The notes under the pieces: model-generated
Databases searched by the model: none
What the model saw: only the letters and a program-made list of their open reading frames with translations
What the model was told of the DNA's origin: nothing
Source: Candidatus Omnitrophota bacterium
GTDB lineage: Bacteria > Omnitrophota > 4484-213
Length of the DNA stretch: 13,096 bases
Assembly: GCA_003645805.1 (NCBI GenBank)
Contig: QNCL01000019.1
Location: forward strand, 1-13,096
Direction: 5' to 3'
In this document: one piece after another, positions 6,927 to 13,096 of the stretch
How positions within the stretch are numbered: position 1 is the first letter of the stretch
Layout: each line of letters begins with the position of its first letter
Translations under genes and position numbers: made by a program

Positions 6927-8618
6927 GGTTCCGCATTAAAAGAGAGATTAATAAATTTGCTTCTCAAAAACAATCTTCTCAGTCAAAGGGATTTAGAGAA
7001 GGCACTTACTATTCAGAAAGAAAAGGGAGGGAGACTTGACCAGATCCTGATTGAGAATAATTTTGTGAAGGAGAAGGAACTCATTGCTTGTTTGAGCGAG
7101 CAGTTAAATATCCCCCTCATCAATCTCTCCCACTATAAACTCACCCCTTCTCTTCTTAAAATCATCCCTTTTAATCTAATAGAGAAGTATAAGGTTATTC
7201 CTATCTCCAAGATAGGAAATACACTCACCGTGGCAATGACTAATCCCTTAAATATCTTTCTTCTGGATGACCTGAAACTTGCTACTGGTTGTGAGATAAA
7301 GACAGTGCTTACTTCCTCTGAGGAGATCGCAAAGGCAATAGAGAAATATTATAAAACAAGAGAGGAGAAGGAGGATATAGAAAAGGTCATTGAGGAGGCA
7401 AAAGAGGATATAGAGATAGTTAAGGAGAGGGAAGGAGAGGAGGATATCGAAGCGGTAGCCGAGGGTAATCGGCAGAAGTCAATCATAAAGATGGTAGACC
7501 TTATCATTGCTGAAGCCCTTAAGAGTCGAGCCTCAGATATCCATTTAGAGCCTTATCAGGAGAATATGCGTGTGCGCTATCGGATTGATGGAAGATTACA
7601 GGAGAAGATAAGAATTCCCAAGCAAATTCAGCCCGCAATATTAGCCCGCTTAAAGATTATGTCTGACTTAGACATTACTGAGCATCGCCTTCCTCAAGAT
7701 GGACGGTTTAGGATAAAGATGAAAGATAAGGATATTGATTTTCGCGTTTCTTTTCTTCCCATAAGTTTCGGAGAAAAGGTAGTATTAAGGATATTGGATA
7801 AAGAGAGTATAAAGGTGGGATTAGAGAATTTAGGTTTTTCCCAGTATTCATTTAAGAGGTTTGAGAAAGGGATTAAAGCCCCTTATGGAATAATTCTTAT
7901 CACCGGTCCTACCGGTTCAGGGAAGAGCACCACCCTTTACTCTATCTTAAATAGACTAAATACCCCGGAAAGGAATATTATTACCATAGAAGACCCTGTG
8001 GAGTATCAACTGGAAGGGATTACCCAGATCCCCACCCAGCCAGAGATCGGTTTTGATTTTGCTCAAGGACTAAGATCCCTGCTCAGACAGAATCCGGATA
8101 TAATTATGATTGGAGAGATTAGAGATCAGGAGACAGCAGATGTGGCTATCAAAGCCTCTCTTACCGGTCAGTTAATTTTCTCTACATTGCATACCAACGA
8201 TACCGCCAGTGCTTTTACCCGTTTGATTGATATGAATATTGAGCCGTATCTCCTTTCTTCGGCAGTGGTGATGGTGGTTGCTCAGCGTCTGATAAGAAAG
8301 ATTTGTCCAGAGTGCAAAGAAGAAGAGAGGATTCCTCAAGCAGTATTAAAACGGGTAGGTCTTCAGGAAGGCAAGTTTTATAAAGGCAAAGGTTGCCAGA
8401 TGTGCAATAACACTGGATATTATGGACGCTCAGCCATTCTTGAGGTTTTATTGGTAGATGATAAGATAAGAGAGATGGTTGCTAAATCCTCTCCTGCAGA
8501 GAAGATAAAGGAGTATGCTATCTCCCAAGGGATGAGAACATTACTTCAGGATGGATTGGAGAAGGTAAAGCAAGGAGAGACAAGTTTGGAGGAGGTATTA
8601 AGAGTAGCCCGCGATTGA
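6924..8618 (+). CDS. pilB: PilB/GspE-type secretion ATPase, second paralogue
   Basis: A second assembly ATPase follows the first. From ATG 6924 it has 564 residues with an MshEN-like N-domain (MGSALKERLINLLLKN onward), a very acidic linker (about 145-190), and a complete ATPase core. ASDIHLEP is at 203-210, Walker A GPTGSGKS at 328-335, the Asp box ITIEDPVEY, Walker B PDIIMIGEIRD at 391-401, the His box STLHTNDT, and CPEC (461-464) plus CQMC (491-494) form the zinc site. Core motifs sit at the same residue numbers as in the preceding gene, so the two arose by duplication. This copy keeps the canonical H207 and HTND, making it the better candidate for the main motor. MshEN RLG motifs are RLI and RLD, so cyclic-di-GMP binding is not assured. 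The TTG at 6894 would add ten residues; ATG fits the paralogue better. Confidence 0.93.
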   Translation: MGSALKERLINLLLKNNLLSQRDLEKALTIQKEKGGRLDQILIENNFVKEKELIACLSEQLNIPLINLSHYKLTPSLLKIIPFNLIEKYKVIPISKIGNTLTVAMTNPLNIFLLDDLKLATGCEIKTVLTSSEEIAKAIEKYYKTREEKEDIEKVIEEAKEDIEIVKEREGEEDIEAVAEGNRQKSIIKMVDLIIAEALKSRASDIHLEPYQENMRVRYRIDGRLQEKIRIPKQIQPAILARLKIMSDLDITEHRLPQDGRFRIKMKDKDIDFRVSFLPISFGEKVVLRILDKESIKVGLENLGFSQYSFKRFEKGIKAPYGIILITGPTGSGKSTTLYSILNRLNTPERNIITIEDPVEYQLEGITQIPTQPEIGFDFAQGLRSLLRQNPDIIMIGEIRDQETADVAIKASLTGQLIFSTLHTNDTASAFTRLIDMNIEPYLLSSAVVMVVAQRLIRKICPECKEEERIPQAVLKRVGLQEGKFYKGKGCQMCNNTGYYGRSAILEVLLVDDKIREMVAKSSPAEKIKEYAISQGMRTLLQDGLEKVKQGETSLEEVLRVARD

Positions 8619-8621
8619 GAA

Positions 8622-8697
8622 GGGCCGATAGTTCAGCAGGGAGAACATCTGGTTCGCAATCAGAAGGTCGGGGGTTCGAATCCCCCTCGGTCCACCA
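8622..8697 (+). tRNA. tRNA-Ala (anticodon CGC)
   Basis: A complete 76-base cloverleaf can be folded. The acceptor stem GGGCCGA pairs with TCGGTCC, the D arm is GTTC/GAAC, the anticodon arm TCTGG/TCAGA has loop TTCGCAA, and the T arm GGGGG/CCCCC has loop TTCGAAT. The discriminator is A73 and CCA is encoded. The anticodon CGC reads GCG, and the G3-U70 wobble pair is the hallmark of alanine tRNAs. It begins three bases after the stop codon of the second ATPase gene on the same strand. It is therefore probably cut out of a longer transcript. No clear promoter of its own is seen. Confidence 0.93.
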
Positions 8698-8780
8698 AGG
8701 TGATTTGATACTACGGGGAAGATGTTTATTCGATGCAGAGACAGAAGTAGCAAGAAGAAAGAAGAGATATGGGAGGAGAA

Positions 8781-9986
8781 ATGATACCTGAAATCGAGAT
8801 TAGAAAACTCGCTGTAAAGACAGAAAGCAAGGTTGTTTTGTTGGTAATAGATGGGTTAGGAGGGTTGCCAGATGAAAGCGGAAAGACAGAACTGGAGGAG
8901 GCATCTACTCCAAATTTAGATGCCCTTGTTCGGAGGAGTGTTTGTGGGCTTACTCTTCCTGTGTCTTATGGTATTACTCCCGGCAGTGGTCCCGCTCACC
9001 TTGCCCTTTTCGGCTATGATCCATTGAAGTACGAGATTGGACGCGGGGTTTTGGAAGCATTGGGAATAGGGTTAGAGTTGACAGAAGAAGACCTGAGCGC
9101 ACGGGGAAACTTTGCTACAAGGGATAAGGAGGGAGTGATTATTGACCGTCGTGCTGGGCGAATCTCTGATCAGGAGAATATAAGATTATGCTTGCTTCTG
9201 CAGGAGAGGATAAAGAGAATAGAGGATGTAGAGGTTTTGATTAAGCCCGTAAAAGAGCATCGCTTTGTTCTGCTCTTTCGCGGAAAGGGTTTAGTAGAGG
9301 TTAACGACACCGACCCCCAACAGACAGGAAAGAAACCCAGACCCATAGAAGTGTTTAAGGCTGAGCAGGAGAAGAGCGCGCGAGTAATAAATGAGTTTTT
9401 GCGTTTAGCCAATCAGATTTTGGAGAAAGAAGAGAAGGCAAATACTCTCCTCCTGAGAGGGATATCTAAATATCCTTCAATTCCCCCAATGCAGGACTTG
9501 TTCAAGTTAAACCCTTTAGCCATTGCTACCTATCCAATGTATCGGGGACTGGCAAGATTGGTAGGGATGAAGGTAGCAGAGGTGAAAGGAGGAATAAAGG
9601 AAGAGTTTGAGGTGTTAGAAGAGAACTTTAATAGATATGATTTCTTTTATCTGCATATCAAAAAGACAGATAGTTATGGAGAGGATGGGGATAGGAAAGC
9701 AAAGATAAAAGTAATTGAGGAAGTGGACAAGTTTATTCCCTGTTTATTAGAGTTGAAACCTGATGTTCTGGTAGTCACTGCAGACCACTCTACTCCTGCC
9801 CTCTTAAAATCTCATTCTTGGCATCCCAACCCCTTTCTCCTTTGCTCTAAGTTTACTCGCTCTGACAACACAGAGAGATTTACTGAACAGGAGTGTAGAA
9901 AAGGGGAATTGGGAATTTTCTCTGCTCAGGAGGCAATGCCTCTAATGCTTGCCAATGCTCTGAAACTCAGAAAGTTTGGAGCATAG
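8781..9986 (+). CDS. apgM: 2,3-bisphosphoglycerate-independent phosphoglycerate mutase, archaeal type
   Basis: ApgM interconverts 3- and 2-phosphoglycerate in glycolysis and gluconeogenesis. It belongs to the alkaline phosphatase superfamily and uses divalent metals and a phosphoserine intermediate. Visible signatures are the metal-binding start VVLLVIDGLGG, the nucleophile serine region GITPGSGPAHLALFGYDP, the substrate segments SARGNFAT and DRRAGR, then HIKKTDSYGEDGD and VTADHSTP followed by SHSWHP, which supply the remaining metal ligands. At about 401 residues it has the usual length of this family and differs from the longer GpmI. I chose ATG 8781 because GGGAGG (8771-8776) lies just before it. 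An in-frame ATG at 8769 would add four residues. It follows the tRNA and precedes ddl in the same direction. Confidence 0.94.
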   Translation: MIPEIEIRKLAVKTESKVVLLVIDGLGGLPDESGKTELEEASTPNLDALVRRSVCGLTLPVSYGITPGSGPAHLALFGYDPLKYEIGRGVLEALGIGLELTEEDLSARGNFATRDKEGVIIDRRAGRISDQENIRLCLLLQERIKRIEDVEVLIKPVKEHRFVLLFRGKGLVEVNDTDPQQTGKKPRPIEVFKAEQEKSARVINEFLRLANQILEKEEKANTLLLRGISKYPSIPPMQDLFKLNPLAIATYPMYRGLARLVGMKVAEVKGGIKEEFEVLEENFNRYDFFYLHIKKTDSYGEDGDRKAKIKVIEEVDKFIPCLLELKPDVLVVTADHSTPALLKSHSWHPNPFLLCSKFTRSDNTERFTEQECRKGELGIFSAQEAMPLMLANALKLRKFGA

Positions 9987-10028
9987 AATGATAAGTTTAT
10001 TTTTTCAGGTAAAAAGAGGTGGTAGAGA

Positions 10029-11027
10029 GTGATGTTTACCTCGAGACTAAAGATTGGGGCGTTGATGGGAGGAGATTCGGCAGAGCGAGAGATTTCCTTT
10101 CACTCAGGAGAGGCAATCTATGATGCCCTCAAGGAAAGAGGTTATTCGGTCAAGGGAGTAGAGATTGAAGGTAAGGATAGAGAGAATATTGCTTTGCAGA
10201 TAAAGAGGAGTGGAGTGAATTTTGCCTTTATTGCTTTACATGGAGGCTTTGGGGAGAATGGAGGAATGCAAAGTCTTCTGGAGGAGATAGATATCCCTTA
10301 TACTGGTTCAGGAGTTTTTGCCAGTCGTCAGGCGATGAATAAGGTTTTAGCCAAAGAGAGGTTTTCGCAGAAGGGAATTCTTAGTCCAGAGTATGTAGTT
10401 CTAACCACCCATTTCTCTCAAGCAGATATAGAGAAGGTCAAGAAATTGGGGTTTCCTTTGGTGGTAAAACCTGCAGAGCAGGGTTCAAGTATAGGAGTAT
10501 CGGTGGTAGGAGATCCTAAAGAGTTAAAAGAAAAACTGGAGATTGCCTTCCTCTACGGAGATAAAGTGCTTGTAGAGAGATATATAGAAGGGAGAGAAGT
10601 AAGTGTAGGGATATTGGAAGATAAACCTCTACCTGTTATCCTTCTGCTTCCCAAAACCAAGTTTTATGACTATCAGGCGAAGTATAAACCAGGGATGACA
10701 GAATATCTCGTTCCTGCTCCTTTGTCTGCTCAGACCTGCGCCTATATTCAAGAAACTGCTCTTTCTGCATATCTCACTTTAAGATGCCAGATATTTGCTC
10801 GCATAGATTTGATACTAAGCAAGGAAAAAAGGTGTTTTGTTCTGGAGGCAAACACTATTCCAGGATTTACCCCAACCAGTCTTCTTCCTAAAGCGGCTAA
10901 AGTTGCAGGGATAGATTTCTCGGAGTTATGCGAAAGGATAATAAAGACCTCTTTAAGGGTATATCAGCGTGTGCATAATCAGAAGACCAAAAAGAAAGTG
11001 TATCATAAAGAAGTAAGTTTTTCTTAA
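10029..11027 (+). CDS. ddl: D-alanine-D-alanine ligase
   Basis: Ddl joins two D-alanines with ATP to give the dipeptide that ends the peptidoglycan stem peptide. The 332-residue protein has the family landmarks: GGDSAEREISFHSG near the N-terminus, ALHGGFGENGGMQ (usually GEDG, here GENG), YTGSGVFASRQAMNK, the ATP-grasp segment PLVVKPAEQGSSIGVS, EGREVSVGIL, FYDYQAKY, ARIDLIL, and the metal-binding VLEANTIPGFTPTSLLPKAA. The C-terminal 25 residues are basic and probably a tail. The start is either GTG 10029 or ATG 10032; GAGGTG at 10016-10021 fits the GTG slightly better. It lies directly upstream of ftsQ and ftsA as in classic dcw clusters, although murB and murC are not adjacent. Confidence 0.95.
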   Translation: MMFTSRLKIGALMGGDSAEREISFHSGEAIYDALKERGYSVKGVEIEGKDRENIALQIKRSGVNFAFIALHGGFGENGGMQSLLEEIDIPYTGSGVFASRQAMNKVLAKERFSQKGILSPEYVVLTTHFSQADIEKVKKLGFPLVVKPAEQGSSIGVSVVGDPKELKEKLEIAFLYGDKVLVERYIEGREVSVGILEDKPLPVILLLPKTKFYDYQAKYKPGMTEYLVPAPLSAQTCAYIQETALSAYLTLRCQIFARIDLILSKEKRCFVLEANTIPGFTPTSLLPKAAKVAGIDFSELCERIIKTSLRVYQRVHNQKTKKKVYHKEVSFS

Positions 11028-11061
11028 TCCCTTTGGGTTTATTCCTTTAATTGACGCCTTA

Positions 11062-11841
11062 ATGCTTGTGAGCAGAAGAATTTTTTATCTTATTCTAATC
11101 CTTGCTCTTCTTCTCTTCTCTTTTCTTTTCTCCCGAAAACTCCTTTTGTTTCTTCAGACTTATCCCGCTTTTAAGATAAAGAAGATAGAGGTAGAACCAA
11201 AAGACATCTTTTCTCCAGAACAGATAAAAGGTATTTTAGGTATAGACAAAAATACCTCCATCTTCTCTGTCAACCTTTCCCAACTTTCTCAGCGCCTCCA
11301 AGAAAAACCAGAGGTTAAAAGAGCAGTGGTTATGCGTTCCTTGCCCGATAGATTACTGATAAAACTTGTGCGAAGAAAGGCAGTGGCTCCGATAGAGAAA
11401 GGGAAGTATTATCTTGTGGATAGAGAAGGGGTGATCCTGTCTGAAAGAAATCTTCCTGTTCAGGAACTGCCTTTGATTAGAACTACCATAGAGGATAAAA
11501 AAAGGATTAAGGTAGGAGAGAAGTTAGAGAATCATCTCTTAGACAAAGCCCTGGAGTTGGTGGATGAGTTTCTTTTCTCAGAAGAGTTTAGAATTAGAAG
11601 GGTAGAGATGGTAAGCCCTCTGGAGGCTAATCTCATTCTGGAAGTTAAGATGAAGAGCCTTAAAGATTGGGAGGGTAGGAATGTAGAGATAAAAGCGCTT
11701 TCTTTCCCCGAAGGTAGAGAGGAGAGAAGAAGATGGAGGGAGAAGTTCGCTTTTCTTTCCCAGATTTTATCTACAACTTCTCCTGAGGAAGTGAAGTATA
11801 TTGATTTGAGATTCAAAGACCTGATTGTGAGAAGAAAATGA
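11062..11841 (+). CDS. ftsQ: Cell division protein FtsQ
   Basis: FtsQ is a bitopic inner-membrane divisome protein that links early and late division proteins through its periplasmic domain. The 259 residues begin with a short basic cytoplasmic end and one membrane helix (about 6-30). A POTRA domain follows (FKIKKIEVEPKD to KLVRRKAVAPI, about 37-110), then the FtsQ beta domain with YYLVDREGVILSERNLPVQELPLI. Length and order are normal. No convincing Shine-Dalgarno precedes ATG 11062, and a GTG two codons later is possible. The stop overlaps the ftsA start as ATGA, indicating coupled translation. The short gap after ddl suggests the same transcript. Confidence 0.9.
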   Translation: MLVSRRIFYLILILALLLFSFLFSRKLLLFLQTYPAFKIKKIEVEPKDIFSPEQIKGILGIDKNTSIFSVNLSQLSQRLQEKPEVKRAVVMRSLPDRLLIKLVRRKAVAPIEKGKYYLVDREGVILSERNLPVQELPLIRTTIEDKKRIKVGEKLENHLLDKALELVDEFLFSEEFRIRRVEMVSPLEANLILEVKMKSLKDWEGRNVEIKALSFPEGREERRRWREKFAFLSQILSTTSPEEVKYIDLRFKDLIVRRK

Positions 11842-12845
11842 ACTATATTGCGGGCTTGGACATCGGGAGCACAAAACTTGCTCTGGTAATAGGCAAGATA
11901 GATAGAAAAGGAACTTTGGAGATAGTGGAGTTTTGTAAAGGGAATTCAGAAGGAGTGCGTAATGGGGTAGTAGTGGATGTGAACAGATTAACAAATTCTA
12001 TATTGGCGCTAAAGGAATCGTTAAGGATAAAAAGGTTTTTCTCTGTCCTTATAAGTATAAATGGAAGGGAGATAAGAAGCCATTTTACTCACTCTGCCCT
12101 CAATCTCTCTCTGCGAGGTGAGGAGATTAAAGAATGGCATCTGGAAGCACTGAAGAGGAAAGGTAGAAACATTTCTTTGCCTCTGGATAGAAAGATTATT
12201 TGCTCTTTTCCCTTAGAGTATGTTGTGGATGGAGAAGAGGAGATTATAAATCCAGTGCGAATGACAGGAACACATATACAGATTCGTCTGCATCTGATTA
12301 GCAGTAGAATAGGAATGCTGGAGAACTTGATAAAGAGCGTAAACTATGCAGGTTGGGAGGTAGAGGAGTGTGTGCCTATTTCTGTATGTGCTCAGTCTGC
12401 TTTAGATCAATACCCATCTGCTCTCTTTTTAGACATAGGAGCGCAGACAATAAATATGGGAATATCTACCCAGGGAGTTTTAAGGTTTTCCTTTTGCGAG
12501 GTGTATAAAAAGGAGGAGTTTTCTTCCCTGATGCAGAGGATAAAAGAGAAGGTGGAGGAACTGAAGTATGGAGAGGTAAATAAGATAGTGCTTAGTGGAG
12601 GAAGGGCGTTAGAAGAGGGGATGCCGGAGAGGGTAGAGGAAGCATTGAAGATGCCTGTGGAGATAGGTATTTCCTCTGTGCGGTTGCAGAAACAGATAGC
12701 CGAGGGAGAAGAGAAGGAAGTGATAGAGAATCCGGTCTATACTGTAAGTCTGGGTCTGGTTAAATATGGGGTTAAGAAAAGAAAAGAGAGAAGAAAAGGA
12801 AGGATCTGGACAAGGTTAAGGAGGTGGATAGAGGGATATTTTTGA
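11838..12845 (+). CDS. ftsA: FtsA, shortened and lacking most of subdomain 2B
   Basis: FtsA is the actin-like protein that tethers FtsZ to the membrane. At 335 residues it is well short of the usual roughly 400-420. Present are the phosphate-1 motif GLDIGSTKLALVIG (6-19), the FtsA-specific 1C region (VLISINGREIRSHF, SFPLEYVVDGEEEIINPVRMTG, LISSRIGMLENLIKSV), the adenosine motif IVLSGGRAL (250-258), and a C-terminal basic amphipathic helix GRIWTRLRRWIEGYF typical of the membrane-targeting sequence. The phosphate-2 motif reads DIGAQT (199-204) instead of DIGGGT. Only about 55 residues separate it from the adenosine motif, against about 125 in E. coli FtsA. Most of subdomain 2B, with the known FtsZ-tail site, is therefore missing, and I see no sign of a frameshift. 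It overlaps ftsQ by ATGA. PilM was considered, but the 1C region and context favour FtsA. Confidence 0.85.
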   Translation: MNYIAGLDIGSTKLALVIGKIDRKGTLEIVEFCKGNSEGVRNGVVVDVNRLTNSILALKESLRIKRFFSVLISINGREIRSHFTHSALNLSLRGEEIKEWHLEALKRKGRNISLPLDRKIICSFPLEYVVDGEEEIINPVRMTGTHIQIRLHLISSRIGMLENLIKSVNYAGWEVEECVPISVCAQSALDQYPSALFLDIGAQTINMGISTQGVLRFSFCEVYKKEEFSSLMQRIKEKVEELKYGEVNKIVLSGGRALEEGMPERVEEALKMPVEIGISSVRLQKQIAEGEEKEVIENPVYTVSLGLVKYGVKKRKERRKGRIWTRLRRWIEGYF

Positions 12846-12857
12846 GTATTATACCCC

Positions 12858-12887
12858 TTGAAATTTCTGCTCAAATTATGGTATATT
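12858..12887 (+). promoter_or_regulatory. Sigma-70-like promoter upstream of the riboswitch
   Basis: TTGAAA (12858-12863) and TATATT (12882-12887) are separated by 18 bases, each matching five of six consensus positions. Transcription would start near 12894, just before the riboswitch aptamer. An overlapping TATAAT at 12888-12893 is a better -10 but has no matching -35 at standard distance. Either way this gives the riboswitch its own start after ftsA. Confidence 0.5.
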
Positions 12888-12904
12888 TATAATGGAACTG
12901 AAAA

Positions 12905-12992
12905 CCGAAAGGGCAACTCTTCTGGAAGATAAACCAGGGGAGGCGCAAAGCTAAGGGTTTCGCTAATTTAGCGAAATGGCCGAGCTGCCGAG
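12905..12992 (+). ncRNA. Cyclic-di-GMP-I (GEMM-I) type riboswitch aptamer
   Basis: The segment follows the GEMM-I plan. It begins with AAAGGGCAAC (12908-12917). A nine-pair hairpin follows: CTCTTCTGG (12917-12925) pairs with CCAGGGGAG (12934-12942). Next comes the hallmark GCGCAAAGCTAAGGG (12943-12957), then a perfect eight-pair hairpin TTTCGCTA/TAGCGAAA (12958-12976), and TGGCCGAGCTGCC (12977-12989), which closes P1 by pairing TGCC with GGCA. The three Gs of GGGCA are kept, which argues for cyclic-di-GMP over the cGAMP-specific variants that carry an A at the discriminating position. The hairpin loop is AAGATAAA rather than a plain GAAA tetraloop. A terminator follows, so it should act on transcription of the gene beyond the window. 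Confidence 0.8.
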
Positions 12993-13042
12993 AAAGCAGT
13001 TCCGGGTTTTGTCGGGAATGTTTCTTGGATGCTCGGCTTTTT
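12987..13042 (+). terminator. Intrinsic terminator, expression platform of the riboswitch
   Basis: GCCGAG (12987-12992) pairs with CTCGGC (13032-13037), followed by six Ts. The intervening sequence folds further, with GAAA.CA.TTCC against GGAATGTTTC interrupted by two bulged Gs. The 5' arm shares bases 12987-12989 with the 3' strand of aptamer P1, so aptamer and terminator compete. That layout suggests ligand binding permits read-through (an on-switch), which is inference. Confidence 0.65.
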
Positions 13043-13054
13043 TATTCTCCTATT

Positions 13055-13082
13055 TTTACAAAAATTTATAAAGAGATATGAT
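13055..13082 (+). promoter_or_regulatory. Possible second promoter after the terminator
   Basis: TTTACA (13055-13060) and TATGAT (13077-13082) stand 16 bases apart, each five of six to consensus. If used, it would start transcription near 13089 and bypass the riboswitch, or serve a gene starting beyond the window. The region is AT-rich, so a chance match is possible. Confidence 0.3.
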
Positions 13083-13096
13083 AAGATATTATGAAA

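Noticed and set aside
11028..11061. Small CCC/GGG hairpin after ddl and a TTGACG -35-like hexamer before ftsQ.
   Set aside because: The stem is only a few pairs, has no U-tract, and no -10 fits at proper spacing before the ftsQ start.
37..11994. Open frames on the minus strand across the window.
   Set aside because: All lie opposite well-supported + strand genes, have low-complexity or cysteine/serine-rich translations and no recognisable domains.
11838..12845. PilM rather than FtsA, given the pilus ATPases nearby.
   Set aside because: The 1C region motifs, ATGA overlap with ftsQ and the C-terminal amphipathic helix point to FtsA.
1..13096. CRISPR arrays, insertion sequences, attachment sites or rRNA.
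   Set aside because: No spaced direct repeats, transposase motifs, terminal inverted repeats or rRNA-like sequence were seen. The tRNA is intact with no integrase or duplicated 3' end nearby.

Overview
The window is a gene-dense, one-directional stretch (every convincing gene is on the + strand) with purine-rich coding strands and strong AGGAGG-type ribosome binding sites at several starts. It looks like chromosomal DNA of a diderm (Gram-negative) bacterium. It encodes signal-peptide-bearing outer-membrane and exported proteins, peptidoglycan and divisome genes, and type IV pilus/type II secretion ATPases. The mix of an inverse-autotransporter-type barrel, an archaeal-type phosphoglycerate mutase and a diverged FtsA suggests an uncultured phylum (an Omnitrophota-like lineage is my guess), but nothing here proves the taxon.

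Layout. 1-1859: the tail of an upstream gene, probably leuB, then asd and truA, all overlapping. This is an amino-acid/tRNA-modification block in the known leuB-asd-truA type of order. 1860-1965: a weak stem-loop and a good sigma-70-like promoter. 1966-3574: a two-gene cell-envelope unit, an inverse-autotransporter-like barrel without a passenger and an unrecognised cysteine-containing secreted protein. 3575-3801: a 227-base gap with two perfect tandem DnaA boxes and a stem-loop. 3802-8618: a membrane HAMP protein with a broken GGDEF domain, a stand-alone MshEN-domain protein and two tandem PilB/GspE-type ATPases that also carry MshEN domains. 8622-8697: tRNA-Ala(CGC), three bases after the second ATPase. 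8781-12845: apgM, ddl, ftsQ and ftsA, that is, part of a division and cell-wall (dcw) cluster. 12846-13096: a promoter, a cyclic-di-GMP-I (GEMM-I) type riboswitch and an intrinsic terminator leading into a gene beyond the window.

How it fits together. The strongest theme is cyclic-di-GMP. MshEN domains in this ATPase family are known c-di-GMP receptors, GGDEF domains make or sense the same molecule, and the window ends in a probable c-di-GMP riboswitch. No active cyclase is present: the GGDEF site is destroyed and the glycine of the MshEN RLG motif is altered in most copies. The local proteins may therefore be receptors, scaffolds or decayed versions of them. The second theme is division. ftsQ and ftsA overlap by ATGA, but FtsA lacks most of subdomain 2B, which in characterised FtsA proteins holds the FtsZ-tail docking site. 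ftsZ does not follow within the visible 250 bases.
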